A stretch of 64,000 bases of DNA from JADKAV01 sp041393775. Lineage in GTDB: Bacteria; Actinomycetota; Actinomycetes; S36-B12; UBA10799. The stretch's first letter is position 1, and every line of letters starts with the position of its first letter. Below are positions 19,381-28,238 of this stretch, piece after piece. The stretch is taken from assembly GCA_041393775.1 (NCBI GenBank), contig JAWKJM010000012.1, forward strand, positions 9,056 to 73,055, read 5' to 3'. Made by a program: the position numbers and the translations under genes. The notes under the pieces are model-generated. The model did no database searches, was not told the DNA's origin, and saw only the letters and a program-made list of their open reading frames with translations.

Positions 19381-20349
19381 ATGACTGAGGCCCATGCGCG
19401 GCGGCGGCGATTCGCCATGCGCTGGAAGCTGCTGGCGGCGTTCGCAGCCGCGTTCACGGTCGTGTTCGCCTTCATCGCCTTCTGGGTGGTCCACAACGCG
19501 AGCGAGGTCGCCCAACAACGGCTCACCGAACAGTTGCTCGCTTCGGCCCAGGGGGCGGCCACCGACCTGCCCAGGAAGGCGGTGGCCGAGGTCGCCGCCC
19601 TGAGCGCCGACGCGGATCCCAGCGAGTCGGCCGCGTTCCGTCGTTTGGAGGACGAAGTCGACTCGGTGCAGGCGATCATCCCCTCCATCAGCCCATACAT
19701 CTACGGCGAGGAGGACGGCCAGCTCGAGTACTTGGTGGGCGGCGACCCGTTCCGGGATCCGGTGGCCCGGACCGCCCCCGCCTCGACTGTGGCCTACATG
19801 CAGCGCGGTCTGACGACCACCACGTTCGAGCCCGAGAACACCGACGAATACGGGACTTGGATCTCCGCGTACAGCCCGATCACGGGCAAGGACGGAACGA
19901 CCATTGCCGTGGTCGGGATGGACTACCCGGTCACCTACGTCCAAGAGGTCCAACAACTGGCGCGCGAGCGGGTCTTCCCCGTCCTCGCGATCAGCTACGC
20001 GGCGCTGATGCTGCTGGTCCTGCTGGTCTCGACCTTGATCGTGAGGCCGCTGCGGCGGTTGACCCGGGCCAGTGGCCGGATCGCGGAAGGCGAGTACGAT
20101 CTCGACCTCTCTGGCATCACCCGCGGCAGGTTCGCCGACGAGATGTCCGACCTCGCCGACGCCTTCCGCATCATGGCCGGCAAGGTTGCCGCGCGCGAAC
20201 GGACGTTGAGCAGCCAGGTCAAGCGCCTACAGGTCCAGATCGACGCGGCCAAGCGCGACCGGAGCGTCAAGGAGATCACCGAGACCGACTTCTTCGCGGA
20301 CCTCTCGGCGAAGGCCGACGACCTGCGGGCGAGGATGCACCGGCAGTAG
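19381..20349 (+). CDS. Membrane sensor with HAMP domain, no output domain
   Basis: The 322-residue protein has a transmembrane helix at about 17-40 and an extracellular sensor region of about 160 residues. A second helix follows at about 203-222 (LAISYAALMLLVLLVSTLIV), then a HAMP linker (VRPLRRLTRASGRIAEGEYD) and a short coiled coil. No kinase, cyclase or methyl-accepting domain follows. The signal must therefore go to a separate partner, and the ATPase encoded 3 nt upstream is the obvious candidate. The extracellular region resembles double-Cache/PAS-like sensors only in size; I cannot identify a ligand. Confidence 0.75.
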   Translation: MTEAHARRRRFAMRWKLLAAFAAAFTVVFAFIAFWVVHNASEVAQQRLTEQLLASAQGAATDLPRKAVAEVAALSADADPSESAAFRRLEDEVDSVQAIIPSISPYIYGEEDGQLEYLVGGDPFRDPVARTAPASTVAYMQRGLTTTTFEPENTDEYGTWISAYSPITGKDGTTIAVVGMDYPVTYVQEVQQLARERVFPVLAISYAALMLLVLLVSTLIVRPLRRLTRASGRIAEGEYDLDLSGITRGRFADEMSDLADAFRIMAGKVAARERTLSSQVKRLQVQIDAAKRDRSVKEITETDFFADLSAKADDLRARMHRQ

Positions 20350-20353
20350 CCGG

Positions 20354-21712
20354 TCATCCCTGCAGGATGAACGTCGGCGCGACTGTCGCGCCACCCCCGG
20401 TGACGTTGGTGATGCCTGATCCCTCCGGGGCCAGCCGCACGTAGTACCCCGCCACCTCGCCCCTGCTCAGCAACGGATTGTGGTCGGCGGTGAAACCCCG
20501 GACGGGGAAGCCGGGCTCGAGGACGCTGAACTGCTCGGTCAGGATCGGCACCCGCTGCTGAGCCACGTGTCCGCCCGCCGCCGCCTGCTGGATCACACCT
20601 GCCCACGACTGGTCGGTGTGCGCCCAGCCCAGCTCAACACCCGCGCCGCCGTAACCGTCAGTCGGCTTGATCACCAGGTTCTCGCGCTGCCCGGCCAGAT
20701 AGTCGAGCAAATCGACGCGCTCCCCGCCCGGGTCCGTGCTGCCGCCGGGTGTGACCAGCCGCGTCCACGGCAGGTGCTCGCGCACGAGCGAGGCCTGCTC
20801 GGGGCTCAGATCCAGCTCCACCGCGGGATCGGTCACCATGGCGAACAGCGACTTGAGCCCGAACAACCCCGACTGCAGGCTCGTGATCATGCACAAGGAC
20901 CGGTCCCGCAGGGCTGCCTTGATGCCGTCGAGCCGCTCGCCCAGGAACGAGAGCATCGGCGTGAAGAAGGCCCTGACCAGGACGTCGACCTCCCGTCCGG
21001 CCAGCCGCAGCCGCCCGCCTGTGAACACCAGGTCGCCAGGATCGGCGACGTCCAGCTCGATGCCCTGCGTCTGCGCGATTCCCGAGAGGTACCCGATCGC
21101 CGGGGCCGCGATCTGGGTCAGCTCGTGCGGCATGGCCACGACCGTGTAGGGCAGACCCGAGCCACCGAAGTCATGCCAGGTGGCGACCATGGCCGCGATC
21201 ACATCCAGCCCCGCGGTGGCGGTCCGGAACGGGAACTGCTTGCCGAACTCCTGCGCGAGATCGGTCCCCCTGAGCACCGCGGCCGATGCGTCGGCGGGCA
21301 GGATCCCACCCGGGAGCCCGCCGTTGAACTCCAGGAAACGCAGGCCATCCGCCGTTCGCACCCCGTCCAGGCGGCCGAACACGATCGGGTCGGGATAGCC
21401 GGCGGGCAGCTTGAACAGATCCGCATCGGGCACGCCATCCAGCCACCCCGGGATGTAGCGGTTCTGCAGAACGGGGTCGTCCAGCAGTCGCTGCCCCGCG
21501 GCGACCAGCGCCGCGACGACGGCGGAAGCGCTCAATCGGTCGGCCTCCAGTTGTTGCGCGGTGATCAGACTGGGCTCGGCCACCAGCATCGCGGGCTTGT
21601 CGTGGTACATCAGCCCGGCGCCGGACTGCGCCGCGACCAGCGAGCGCGTCCACTGCGCACTGTCCGGCACCTGCGACTGCAACGAGCGCCAGTGCTCGCG
21701 GGCCTCGTTCAT
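20354..21712 (-). CDS. ATP-grasp-type ligase of unknown substrate
   Basis: The 452-residue protein has an ATP-grasp core near the C-terminus (LVIKPTDGYGGAGVELG, Lys349 region). The preceding domain has EFNGGLPGG and a segment MITSLQSGLFGLKSLFA. The layout suggests the circularly permuted ATP-grasp group, whose members couple carboxylates to amines. Its ATG overlaps the stop of the MFS exporter gene by 4 nt (ATGA), so translation is coupled. Together with the upstream GNAT protein this implies ligation and perhaps acylation of a small amino-acid-like product that is then exported. The product is unknown. Confidence 0.7.
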   Translation of the reverse strand: MNEAREHWRSLQSQVPDSAQWTRSLVAAQSGAGLMYHDKPAMLVAEPSLITAQQLEADRLSASAVVAALVAAGQRLLDDPVLQNRYIPGWLDGVPDADLFKLPAGYPDPIVFGRLDGVRTADGLRFLEFNGGLPGGILPADASAAVLRGTDLAQEFGKQFPFRTATAGLDVIAAMVATWHDFGGSGLPYTVVAMPHELTQIAAPAIGYLSGIAQTQGIELDVADPGDLVFTGGRLRLAGREVDVLVRAFFTPMLSFLGERLDGIKAALRDRSLCMITSLQSGLFGLKSLFAMVTDPAVELDLSPEQASLVREHLPWTRLVTPGGSTDPGGERVDLLDYLAGQRENLVIKPTDGYGGAGVELGWAHTDQSWAGVIQQAAAGGHVAQQRVPILTEQFSVLEPGFPVRGFTADHNPLLSRGEVAGYYVRLAPEGSGITNVTGGGATVAPTFILQG

Positions 21713-23217
21713 ATCTGCACCTCCGCTTTCTCACCGGTCTCCAGCCGCGCCGGCAGGATCCGCCATACCACCGCCGCCAGCAGCACCAGCACCACCGCGG
21801 CGACCACCAGTGTGATCCGGAAACCCGCCACGTATGCCTCACGTGCCGCATCGGCCAACCCTGCCACGTCCGAGCGCTGCGCCACCGAAATGGCCCCGCC
21901 GACACTCTCGTAGGCGTCATAGCGATCCGCGGGCGACAGGCCGGTCAGCGCCGGGGACACATGCGACTGGTAGTTCACCGCCAGCAACGTGCCATACCCC
22001 GCAACGCCGAACGCCAGGCCGAATCGCACCGCCATGCTGTTGATCGCGGACCCCACGCTGCGCCGCTGCTCGGGGTAGTTGCTCACCGCGGTGTGTGTCA
22101 TCAAGGCCGGGGCCACACCCATCACACCCGTGAGCACCAGGCCGAGGATCAGCACCGGATACACCGGGTCGCGCCCGCCCAGGCTGGTCAGCACCAGGCC
22201 CACGGCAGTCACCACCAGCCCGAGCGCGGTCACATTGCGGGCCCCGAACCGTCTGGCGGTGATCCCCGCCGTGGCCGAGCTCGCGGTCCACATCAACAGC
22301 GCGGGCATGAGGAACAGCCCTGCCGCGAGTGCTGAGAAGCCGAGCACCAACTGCACGTACTGGGTGTTGAGGAACAGCAGGCCGCCCAGCGTGAACTGCA
22401 CGAGGAACACGGTCAGGGTCGGGATCAGGAAGGTGCTGCGGCGGACGATCTGAGGAACGAACAGCGGTTCGGCGACGCGGCGCTCCCACCAGAACAACGC
22501 AGCGCCGCTGACCGCACCGATCACCAGGGCGACCCACACCCACTTGTCCGGCGACGACGCCACGCTCACGGCCGCGTAGAGGAAGGCCACCCCTGACAGT
22601 GCGGTCAGCGTCGCGCCCACCGAGTCCAGCGGCCGCTTGGCCCTTGGGACGTCCTTGGGCAGCAGCATGACGTTGAGCACCAGCGCCAGCGCCAGCATCG
22701 GCGCCACCGACCAGAACGCGGCGTGCCAGCCGTACGCGACCAGGGCAGCACCGCCGACCAGCGGGCCGAGCAGCGCACCGATCGCCTGGGTCCCGCCCAT
22801 GATCCCGACGGCGGTGCGCTGGCTCGTTCCGCGTGTAACGTCGAAGGTCAGCGCCATGGCTGCCGGCATCGCCATGGCCGAACCCAGCCCGGTCAGCCCT
22901 CGCAGGAGGATGAGCGTCTCCACGCTGTGGGTCATTCCGGACAGGATCGCGGAGACCAGGAAGACCACGTTGCCCAGGATCAGCATGCGCTTGCGGCCGA
23001 TCCGGTCGCTCCAGGCGCCGGCGAACAGGATGAACGCCGCCGAGGTCATGGGGGTGGCGTTGACGATCCAGGCCAGTTGATCCGCGGTCGCCTGGAACTG
23101 CGTGGAGATCGTCGGCAGCGCGACGCTGGCGATGGTCATGTTCAGCGCCACCGCGAGGTAGGTCAGTGCCAGCGGCAGCACCGGCAACGGCAGGCGTGCC
23201 GAACGGGTGGACGCCAC
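21709..23217 (-). CDS. MFS transporter, DHA2-type (14-helix drug/metabolite exporter)
   Basis: The 502-residue membrane protein has the N-terminal motif ALNMTIASVALPTISTQF and the loop motif GAWSDRIGRKRMLILG typical of proton-driven DHA2 exporters. It has enough hydrophobic segments for 14 helices. The GTG start is 2 nt after the stop of the GNAT gene, and the end overlaps the start of the ATP-grasp gene, so it is the middle of a tight operon. It probably exports the product made by its neighbours or protects against it. The frame is open far upstream (to 24219), but that part is antisense to the GNAT gene. Confidence 0.85.
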   Translation of the reverse strand: MASTRSARLPLPVLPLALTYLAVALNMTIASVALPTISTQFQATADQLAWIVNATPMTSAAFILFAGAWSDRIGRKRMLILGNVVFLVSAILSGMTHSVETLILLRGLTGLGSAMAMPAAMALTFDVTRGTSQRTAVGIMGGTQAIGALLGPLVGGAALVAYGWHAAFWSVAPMLALALVLNVMLLPKDVPRAKRPLDSVGATLTALSGVAFLYAAVSVASSPDKWVWVALVIGAVSGAALFWWERRVAEPLFVPQIVRRSTFLIPTLTVFLVQFTLGGLLFLNTQYVQLVLGFSALAAGLFLMPALLMWTASSATAGITARRFGARNVTALGLVVTAVGLVLTSLGGRDPVYPVLILGLVLTGVMGVAPALMTHTAVSNYPEQRRSVGSAINSMAVRFGLAFGVAGYGTLLAVNYQSHVSPALTGLSPADRYDAYESVGGAISVAQRSDVAGLADAAREAYVAGFRITLVVAAVVLVLLAAVVWRILPARLETGEKAEVQI

Positions 23218-23219
23218 GA

Positions 23220-24755
23220 TCAGTCGAGCGCCTCGTAGATGCGGGCCATGTGCGCCCGGGAGCGGTTGCGTTGTGCGACGCGGTCGGCGGCACGCTGGTA
23301 GTCGGCCAGCACGAAGTCGCGCAGGTACTCGCCCATCTCCGAGGCGACCTGGATCTCGTCGGCCTTGACATCGACGTTGTTCAGGTTCTGCAGGACAAGC
23401 ACGTCGCCCTGGTCGTACTCGGGGTAGATCCCGCTGAACGACAACCCGATCTCCTGCAGGCCGGAACCGAAGTAGCTCGTCAGCGGATCGCCGAGCGGCA
23501 GCACCACCAGGATCAGTTCGAAGCGGTTGACCCGCAACTGCTCCACCTGCCGCTGCAGGCTCTCCAGGAAGTCTTCGCCGTACGACTCGGCGAACACGAA
23601 TGCGACACCGGTCTCGTGGCGCAGATTCAGCCGGAACCTGGATGGACCGGCAGTCCCCTGCGGTCTCCGCTCGAACTCGGAGTGCACCGTCCGCGGGAGG
23701 TTGCCGTCGGCGTAGATCCGGTCGAGCACAGCCCTGTATGTAGGCGGCACGTACACGGTGCGATCCGGGGTCTTCCCGAACGAGCCGTAGAACAGCATCA
23801 ACGCCTTGCGCGCCTGCTCGTCCTCGTCGAAGCCGCGGAAATCGAGGTCGTTCGACTGTGCCGCCAGCATCATCCCGACCTCGTGGGCACCTCCCCGTAG
23901 GGCCGCCTTCTGACTGCCCTGATGCACGGTCACGGCCTCGGTGTACTGCCCGACGAAACCCTGCTCCAGGAGCCGCGTGACATGCGCGAAACCGATCCGC
24001 AAGGACAGTTTGTGCTGGCGGTACAGGGGGTCGACCGCGAGCAGCCCGATCTTGCCGGTGATGGCCTCCGGGGTTCGGACCTCGCTGGCCACGTGGCCCA
24101 CGATGCGGCCCTCCGGCGACACCGCCACGGTGGCCAGGTGCTGGCCGCTTTGCACCAGTTCCGCGAGATGCTCGGGCTCGTAGACGACCGGCGCGTATGC
24201 CACGGTGTAGCCGTAGCACCGGTAGAAGAGCCTGGCCACCCCGACGACGTCGTCGGTGGTCATGGGACGGATGTCCACCACGACCTGTCCGTCGTCCCCG
24301 ATCGTCGGCGTCGCCGGCGGTTCCTCCTGGGTCTGCGCTATGAACTCCTCGTCGTCACTGACGGTCTCATAGCGCAGGTGCTTGGTGATCTCGGTGCGGT
24401 TGCCCGCCCGGCCCTCGTTGGCGAAGGTGAGCCCGTCGGCGAAGCCGAGCCGGATCAGGTCTGCGACGCGGGGCGGATAGCCGGAGGCGCTGAAGTCCAG
24501 GGGGGCGCCCCGGTCCCTCACCACCAACCTCAACGCACCGGCATCACGCAGGACCTCCACGTCGAGATCCACCTCGTCCCCGGGCTCGAACGCGTCGCGT
24601 ACCACCGCATCGAGCACTTCCACGGTGAGCGCACGCAGCCGCACCCGGTCGGTCGGCGGGAGCCCGAGCAGGTCCGCGCCGTCCTCGACAAGGGCGGGGC
24701 CGAGAGCGACGGCTTGGCGTGAGCCGATGTGCAACGAGCACAGGGAATCGGGCAC
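23220..24755 (-). CDS. Fusion of RsbW-like ATP-binding domain and GNAT acetyltransferase
   Basis: The 511-residue protein has two modules. Residues about 10-130 look like an anti-sigma-factor-type HATPase (LTVEVLDAVVRDAF, then LVVRDRGAPLDF and GNRTEITKHL); the usual N-box asparagine is not obvious. Residues about 160-310 are a GNAT domain (IRPMTTDDVVGVARLFYRC, LLAVDPLYRQHKLS), with the acetyl-CoA loop deviating from RxxGxG. A C-terminal domain of about 190 residues is unassigned. The GTG at 24755 is chosen for GGAGG four bases upstream. It is the first gene of the three-gene operon ending at 20354. Confidence 0.75.
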   Translation of the reverse strand: MPDSLCSLHIGSRQAVALGPALVEDGADLLGLPPTDRVRLRALTVEVLDAVVRDAFEPGDEVDLDVEVLRDAGALRLVVRDRGAPLDFSASGYPPRVADLIRLGFADGLTFANEGRAGNRTEITKHLRYETVSDDEEFIAQTQEEPPATPTIGDDGQVVVDIRPMTTDDVVGVARLFYRCYGYTVAYAPVVYEPEHLAELVQSGQHLATVAVSPEGRIVGHVASEVRTPEAITGKIGLLAVDPLYRQHKLSLRIGFAHVTRLLEQGFVGQYTEAVTVHQGSQKAALRGGAHEVGMMLAAQSNDLDFRGFDEDEQARKALMLFYGSFGKTPDRTVYVPPTYRAVLDRIYADGNLPRTVHSEFERRPQGTAGPSRFRLNLRHETGVAFVFAESYGEDFLESLQRQVEQLRVNRFELILVVLPLGDPLTSYFGSGLQEIGLSFSGIYPEYDQGDVLVLQNLNNVDVKADEIQVASEMGEYLRDFVLADYQRAADRVAQRNRSRAHMARIYEALD

Positions 24756-24836
24756 ATCGCCTCCAATGACGGTGGCTTTCAGGCTAGAACAGCAGATGCC
24801 GAGGAGTCGACCGACGCGCGCCCGAGCGACGCCCCC

Positions 24837-24894
24837 GCGGGGACTTTGGTCAGATCGGGTCAGTACGTGACCATATTCGACCAAAGTCGCCGTC
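24837..24894. repeat. Four-arm palindromic element with ACTTTGGTC core
   Basis: The outer arms are perfect: GACTTTGGTC (24842-24851) and GACCAAAGTC (24879-24888). Nearly matching flanks extend the pairing to about 14 bp. The inner arms are GGTCA (24858-24862) and TGACC (24868-24872) around GTACG. Forward, forward, reverse, reverse, as in family A but another sequence. It lies between the end of the AIM24 gene and the start of the GNAT operon. Confidence 0.8.
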
Positions 24895-24909
24895 GGCCGG
24901 GGGCTCCGG

Positions 24910-25587
24910 TCAGTTGCTGTTGTTCTTGGGTAGTTTCGGGATCAGCCAGTTGACGAACGCTTCGGGGCTGCGGCTCTGCGTGTAGATCACGCCGGGGCCG
25001 GTGAGGTCGACGACCAGCCCCTCCCCGGACAGGAAGGTCGACTTCCAGTTGCCGACCTTGCGCACCTGATAGGTCACCCCCTCAGACCACGCGACCATGT
25101 GGCCGGTGTCGACGGTGATCTGCTCGCCGGCGCCCAGTTCCCTTGATTCGATGGCCCCGTACGAGGAGACCAAGACGTCCCCGTGCCCAGTGACCTTGAG
25201 CACGATCAAGCCCTCACCACTGAAGAAGGTCTTCGCACCCCCCCACTTCGAATCGACCTCCACCTGCATTCCCGACGCCAGGTACGCCCCCGACTGCAGG
25301 AAGACCGTCTGACCGGAGAGGGTCCAGGTGACGATGTCGCCGGGCAGACTCGGCGCGAACGAGATCTCGCCGCCCTGGGGTCCGGCGGTGAACGTGTTCA
25401 TGAAGAACGACTCTCCGCCGAACGACCGGCGCAACCCCTTCATGAAACCGCCCTGGGTGCTGGTCTCGATGTCGACGCTGGGGGTCTTCATGATCATCGC
25501 GCCGGCCTCGGCCTTGACCTGCTCGTTGGCGGCCAGTGTGAGGTGTGCGCTTGCGAATGCGGGTGAGTGGTTGATCTGGATCTGCAT
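24910..25587 (-). CDS. AIM24/TIGR00266 family protein
   Basis: The 225-residue protein is rich in beta strands and glycine-containing turns: EAGAMIMKTPSVD, FFMNTFTAGPQGGEISFAP, and paired FFSGEGLIVLKVTG and FLSGEGLVVDLTGPG. This is the AIM24 fold, found in bacteria, archaea and mitochondria; its biochemical function is unknown. The length is typical. TAGGTT lies six bases before the ATG on the minus strand, a leaderless arrangement. It is oriented towards the GNAT operon but separated from it by the palindromic element. Confidence 0.85.
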   Translation of the reverse strand: MQIQINHSPAFASAHLTLAANEQVKAEAGAMIMKTPSVDIETSTQGGFMKGLRRSFGGESFFMNTFTAGPQGGEISFAPSLPGDIVTWTLSGQTVFLQSGAYLASGMQVEVDSKWGGAKTFFSGEGLIVLKVTGHGDVLVSSYGAIESRELGAGEQITVDTGHMVAWSEGVTYQVRKVGNWKSTFLSGEGLVVDLTGPGVIYTQSRSPEAFVNWLIPKLPKNNSN

Positions 25588-25636
25588 GGCTCAAACCTAG
25601 TGGGGGGAACCGATCTCGGCCAATACGCTTCGACGC

Positions 25637-26842
25637 ATGGAAGATGGCGGGCGCAGGGGTGTGGTTCTGCCGCTGTTGTGCATCTGGGTGATCGGCGCCG
25701 GGAGCGCCGTGCTCGCGTGGTCCATGGCCACGGGGTTCGGCCGGCTGCTTGCCGTCGCGGTGGTGGGCATGCTGACCGCGCTCGGGTCGGCTGTGGTGGC
25801 CCGAGCGGGACGGGCGTGGGCGGGCCTGGCCGAGCTCCTCGCCGCGGTCGCGGGCATCGGCGTGGGCGCTACCCGGGGAGTCCGCTTCATCGGCGCCGAC
25901 TACCTCGCGTGGATCGCCGTCGCGGGGCTGCTGGCGGGGCTGGCGCTGCTGATCCTGGGGACCTGGGACCTGCTCGCCGGAACCCGCGGCTGGTGGCGGC
26001 TCCCGGTCGGCCTGTCGGCACTCATCTGCCTACCGCTGGCCCTGTACACCCTGGCTGTGCCACTGGCGGCCACGAACAGCCCGCGCGGGCCCGCCCCGCC
26101 CACCACCGGCCAGACCGTCACGTTCCGGACCTCGGACGGCGTTGAGCTCAGCGGTTCCTTCACACCGGGCCGCAACGGTGCCGCCATCGTCGTCGTCCCC
26201 GGGGCCGGTTCTGACCGCACCGGCGCCGCCGAGCAGGCCTCGGTGCTCGCCGACGCCGGCTACGCGGTCCTCACTTATGACCCGCGCGGCCATGGTCTCA
26301 GTGGCGGCCGCGCGATGGAGTTCGGGTGGGCGGGCGACCAGGACGTGGCGGCCGCCGTCGACTTCCTGTCCTCGCAGGCCGGTATCGACCCCGCCCGGAT
26401 CGGCGCCCTTGGGATGTCCATGGGTGGCGAGGAAGTGCTCGGCGCGGCGGCCAGCGACCTGCGGATCCGGGCCACAGTCGCCGAGGGCGCCACCAACCGG
26501 GTTGCCGGGGACTTCGACTGGCTGCCGGAGCAGTACGGCTGGCGCGGTCGTGTCCAGCAGCTCCTGGACGTGCCGCGGTTCGCGCTGGTCGACCTGTTCA
26601 CCGCGCAGCCCCCACCGCTGACTCTGCGCGAGGCGGTCGCAGCGATCGCACCGCGGCCGGTTCTGCTGATCGCGGCCGGCGCAGTCCCCGACGAGCAGTA
26701 CGCGACCGCCCACATCGCCAGTGGTTCGCCTGCCACCGTGACGACGTGGGTGGTTCCCGATGCAGGGCACATCGGCGGGTTGAGCACCCAGCCTGAGTTA
26801 TGGCGCAAGACGGTGCTCGGCTTCTTCGACGAGCACCTCTGA
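25637..26842 (+). CDS. Membrane-anchored alpha/beta hydrolase
   Basis: The 401-residue protein has an N-terminal membrane part of about four helices (residues 10-150) and a C-terminal alpha/beta hydrolase. Visible features are VVVPGAGSDRTG, DPRGHGLS, the nucleophile elbow GMSMGG with Ser261, and His378 in DAGHIGG; the Asp of the triad is not certain. The hydrolase probably faces outside or the cytoplasm depending on an even or odd helix number, which I cannot settle. Substrate unknown. TACGCT (25624-25629) lies seven bases before the ATG. A family B repeat follows 18 nt after the stop. Confidence 0.78.
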   Translation: MEDGGRRGVVLPLLCIWVIGAGSAVLAWSMATGFGRLLAVAVVGMLTALGSAVVARAGRAWAGLAELLAAVAGIGVGATRGVRFIGADYLAWIAVAGLLAGLALLILGTWDLLAGTRGWWRLPVGLSALICLPLALYTLAVPLAATNSPRGPAPPTTGQTVTFRTSDGVELSGSFTPGRNGAAIVVVPGAGSDRTGAAEQASVLADAGYAVLTYDPRGHGLSGGRAMEFGWAGDQDVAAAVDFLSSQAGIDPARIGALGMSMGGEEVLGAAASDLRIRATVAEGATNRVAGDFDWLPEQYGWRGRVQQLLDVPRFALVDLFTAQPPPLTLREAVAAIAPRPVLLIAAGAVPDEQYATAHIASGSPATVTTWVVPDAGHIGGLSTQPELWRKTVLGFFDEHL

Positions 26843-26860
26843 GAGGGCTGCTCACGCCGA

Positions 26861-27004
26861 CCCCTCCATCTGCTGGCCGATGAATGAAGTGCAGATCATC
26901 TGTCGGCCAGTATATGGAGGAAATGGGGGCGATTTGTCCGAAAAGTACCTCGGAAGCCCTCCATCTGCTGGCCAACCGACTGGCGCGCGGCCAGCAGATG
27001 GAGG
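26861..27004. repeat. Family B repeat, site 2
   Basis: Arms: forward 26861-26880, degenerate reverse 26902-26920 (GGCCAGTATATGGAGG), forward 26957-26977, reverse 26988-27004. This makes two consecutive hairpins with an AT-richer spacer. It ends 30 nt before the alkB promoter, separating that operon from the hydrolase gene upstream. Confidence 0.85.
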
Positions 27005-27033
27005 CCGAACCGGTCAGTCCCCCCGGCCGAACC

Positions 27034-27062
27034 TGGACTGGGCTCTTTACAAAAGGTACTCT
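27034..27062 (+). promoter_or_regulatory. Predicted promoter of the alkB operon
   Basis: TGGACT (27034-27039) and TACTCT (27057-27062) are separated by 17 bases, a fair match to a housekeeping -35/-10 pair. The -10 box lies within the palindrome at 27046-27070. Confidence 0.45.
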
Positions 27063-27070
27063 TCTGTAAA
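27046..27070. promoter_or_regulatory. Palindromic operator before alkB
   Basis: TTTACAAAAG and CTTCTGTAAA form a 25-bp inverted repeat matching at nine of ten positions around GTACT. It covers the predicted -10 box and ends 13 bases before the alkB start codon. Its size suits a TetR dimer, and a TetR gene is the third gene of this operon. Confidence 0.65.
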
Positions 27071-27083
27071 CCTAGGAGCCCAT

Positions 27084-28238
27084 ATGCCTGCGACCACACC
27101 GGGGTGGACCGACCGCAAACGGTACCTCTGGATGTTCGGGCTGGCCGTGCCCCTGTTCCCGTTCCTGGGCGGGGCGCTGGCATCACTGACCGGATGGGGC
27201 GGGTTCTGGTACCTGGGCCCGATCCTGATTCTCGGGGTCATCCCGATCCTCGACCTGATCGCCGGCCTCGACCGCTCGAACCCGCCCGACGACGTCATCA
27301 AAGCGCTTGAGGCGGACAAGTACTACCGATGGATCACCTACCTGTTCCTGCCGCTGCAATACGCGGCACTGGTCTGGGCGAGTTGGCTTTGGTCGGGCGC
27401 GAGCCTGTCGGTGTCGGACAAGGTCGGCCTCGCGCTCACCGTCGGGACCGTCGCGGGGATCGGCATCAACACCGCCCATGAGCTGGGGCACAAGAAGGAG
27501 AAGGTCGAACGCTGGCTGGCGAAGATCGCGTTGGCCCAATCCTTCTACGGGCATTTCTACATCGAGCACAACCGCGGCCACCACGTCCGCGTGGCCACCC
27601 CGGACGACCCCGCGAGCAGCCGTGTCGGTGAGAACCTCTACGGCTTCCTCCCACGCACCGTCATCGGAAGCCTCAAGAGCGCCTGGCGCCTGGAGCAGCC
27701 GCGCTTCAAGCGCCGCAACGCTAGCCACTGGTCGATCCGCAACGATGTCATCAACGCCTGGTTGATGTCGGTGGTCCTATGGGCTGCCCTACTGGTGGTG
27801 TTCGGCCTGCAGATCCTGCCGTATCTGCTCATCCAGGCGGCAGTCGGGATCGCGCTGCTGGAGATCGTGAACTACCTCGAGCACTACGGCATGCTGCGCC
27901 GCAGGGAGCACACGGGCCGCTGGGAACGGGTGCGACCGAGCCACAGCTGGAACAGCAACAACGTCGCCACCAACGTCCTGCTCTACCACCTGCAGCGACA
28001 CAGCGACCACCACGCGAACCCCACTCGCCGGTACCAAGCCCTGCGCGACGTCGACGAAGCCCCCGTCCTGCCCACCGGATACGCCGGCATGATCCTGCTG
28101 GCCTTGTTCCCGCCGCTGTGGTTCAAGGTCATGGACCCGCGGGTGCTCGCACATTTCGGTGGTGACATGTCGCGGGCCAACCTGCAGCCTGCCAAGCGCG
28201 ACCGGATCCTGGACAAGTACGCCGGGGCGACCGCATGA
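27084..28238 (+). CDS. alkB: Alkane 1-monooxygenase (non-haem di-iron membrane hydroxylase)
   Basis: The 384-residue membrane enzyme has the histidine boxes of AlkB: HELGHK (from H132), HNRGHH (from H162), LEHYG (H267) and LQRHSDHH (from about H306), with NYLEHYGMLRR as the family signature. It inserts oxygen at the terminal carbon of medium-chain alkanes, taking electrons from rubredoxin. Six membrane helices are plausible. The ATG has AGGAG upstream. The stop codon overlaps the rubredoxin start (ATGA). The operon AlkB-rubredoxin-TetR is a classic actinobacterial arrangement, and the repression site is likely the palindrome just upstream. Confidence 0.93.
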   Translation: MPATTPGWTDRKRYLWMFGLAVPLFPFLGGALASLTGWGGFWYLGPILILGVIPILDLIAGLDRSNPPDDVIKALEADKYYRWITYLFLPLQYAALVWASWLWSGASLSVSDKVGLALTVGTVAGIGINTAHELGHKKEKVERWLAKIALAQSFYGHFYIEHNRGHHVRVATPDDPASSRVGENLYGFLPRTVIGSLKSAWRLEQPRFKRRNASHWSIRNDVINAWLMSVVLWAALLVVFGLQILPYLLIQAAVGIALLEIVNYLEHYGMLRRREHTGRWERVRPSHSWNSNNVATNVLLYHLQRHSDHHANPTRRYQALRDVDEAPVLPTGYAGMILLALFPPLWFKVMDPRVLAHFGGDMSRANLQPAKRDRILDKYAGATA

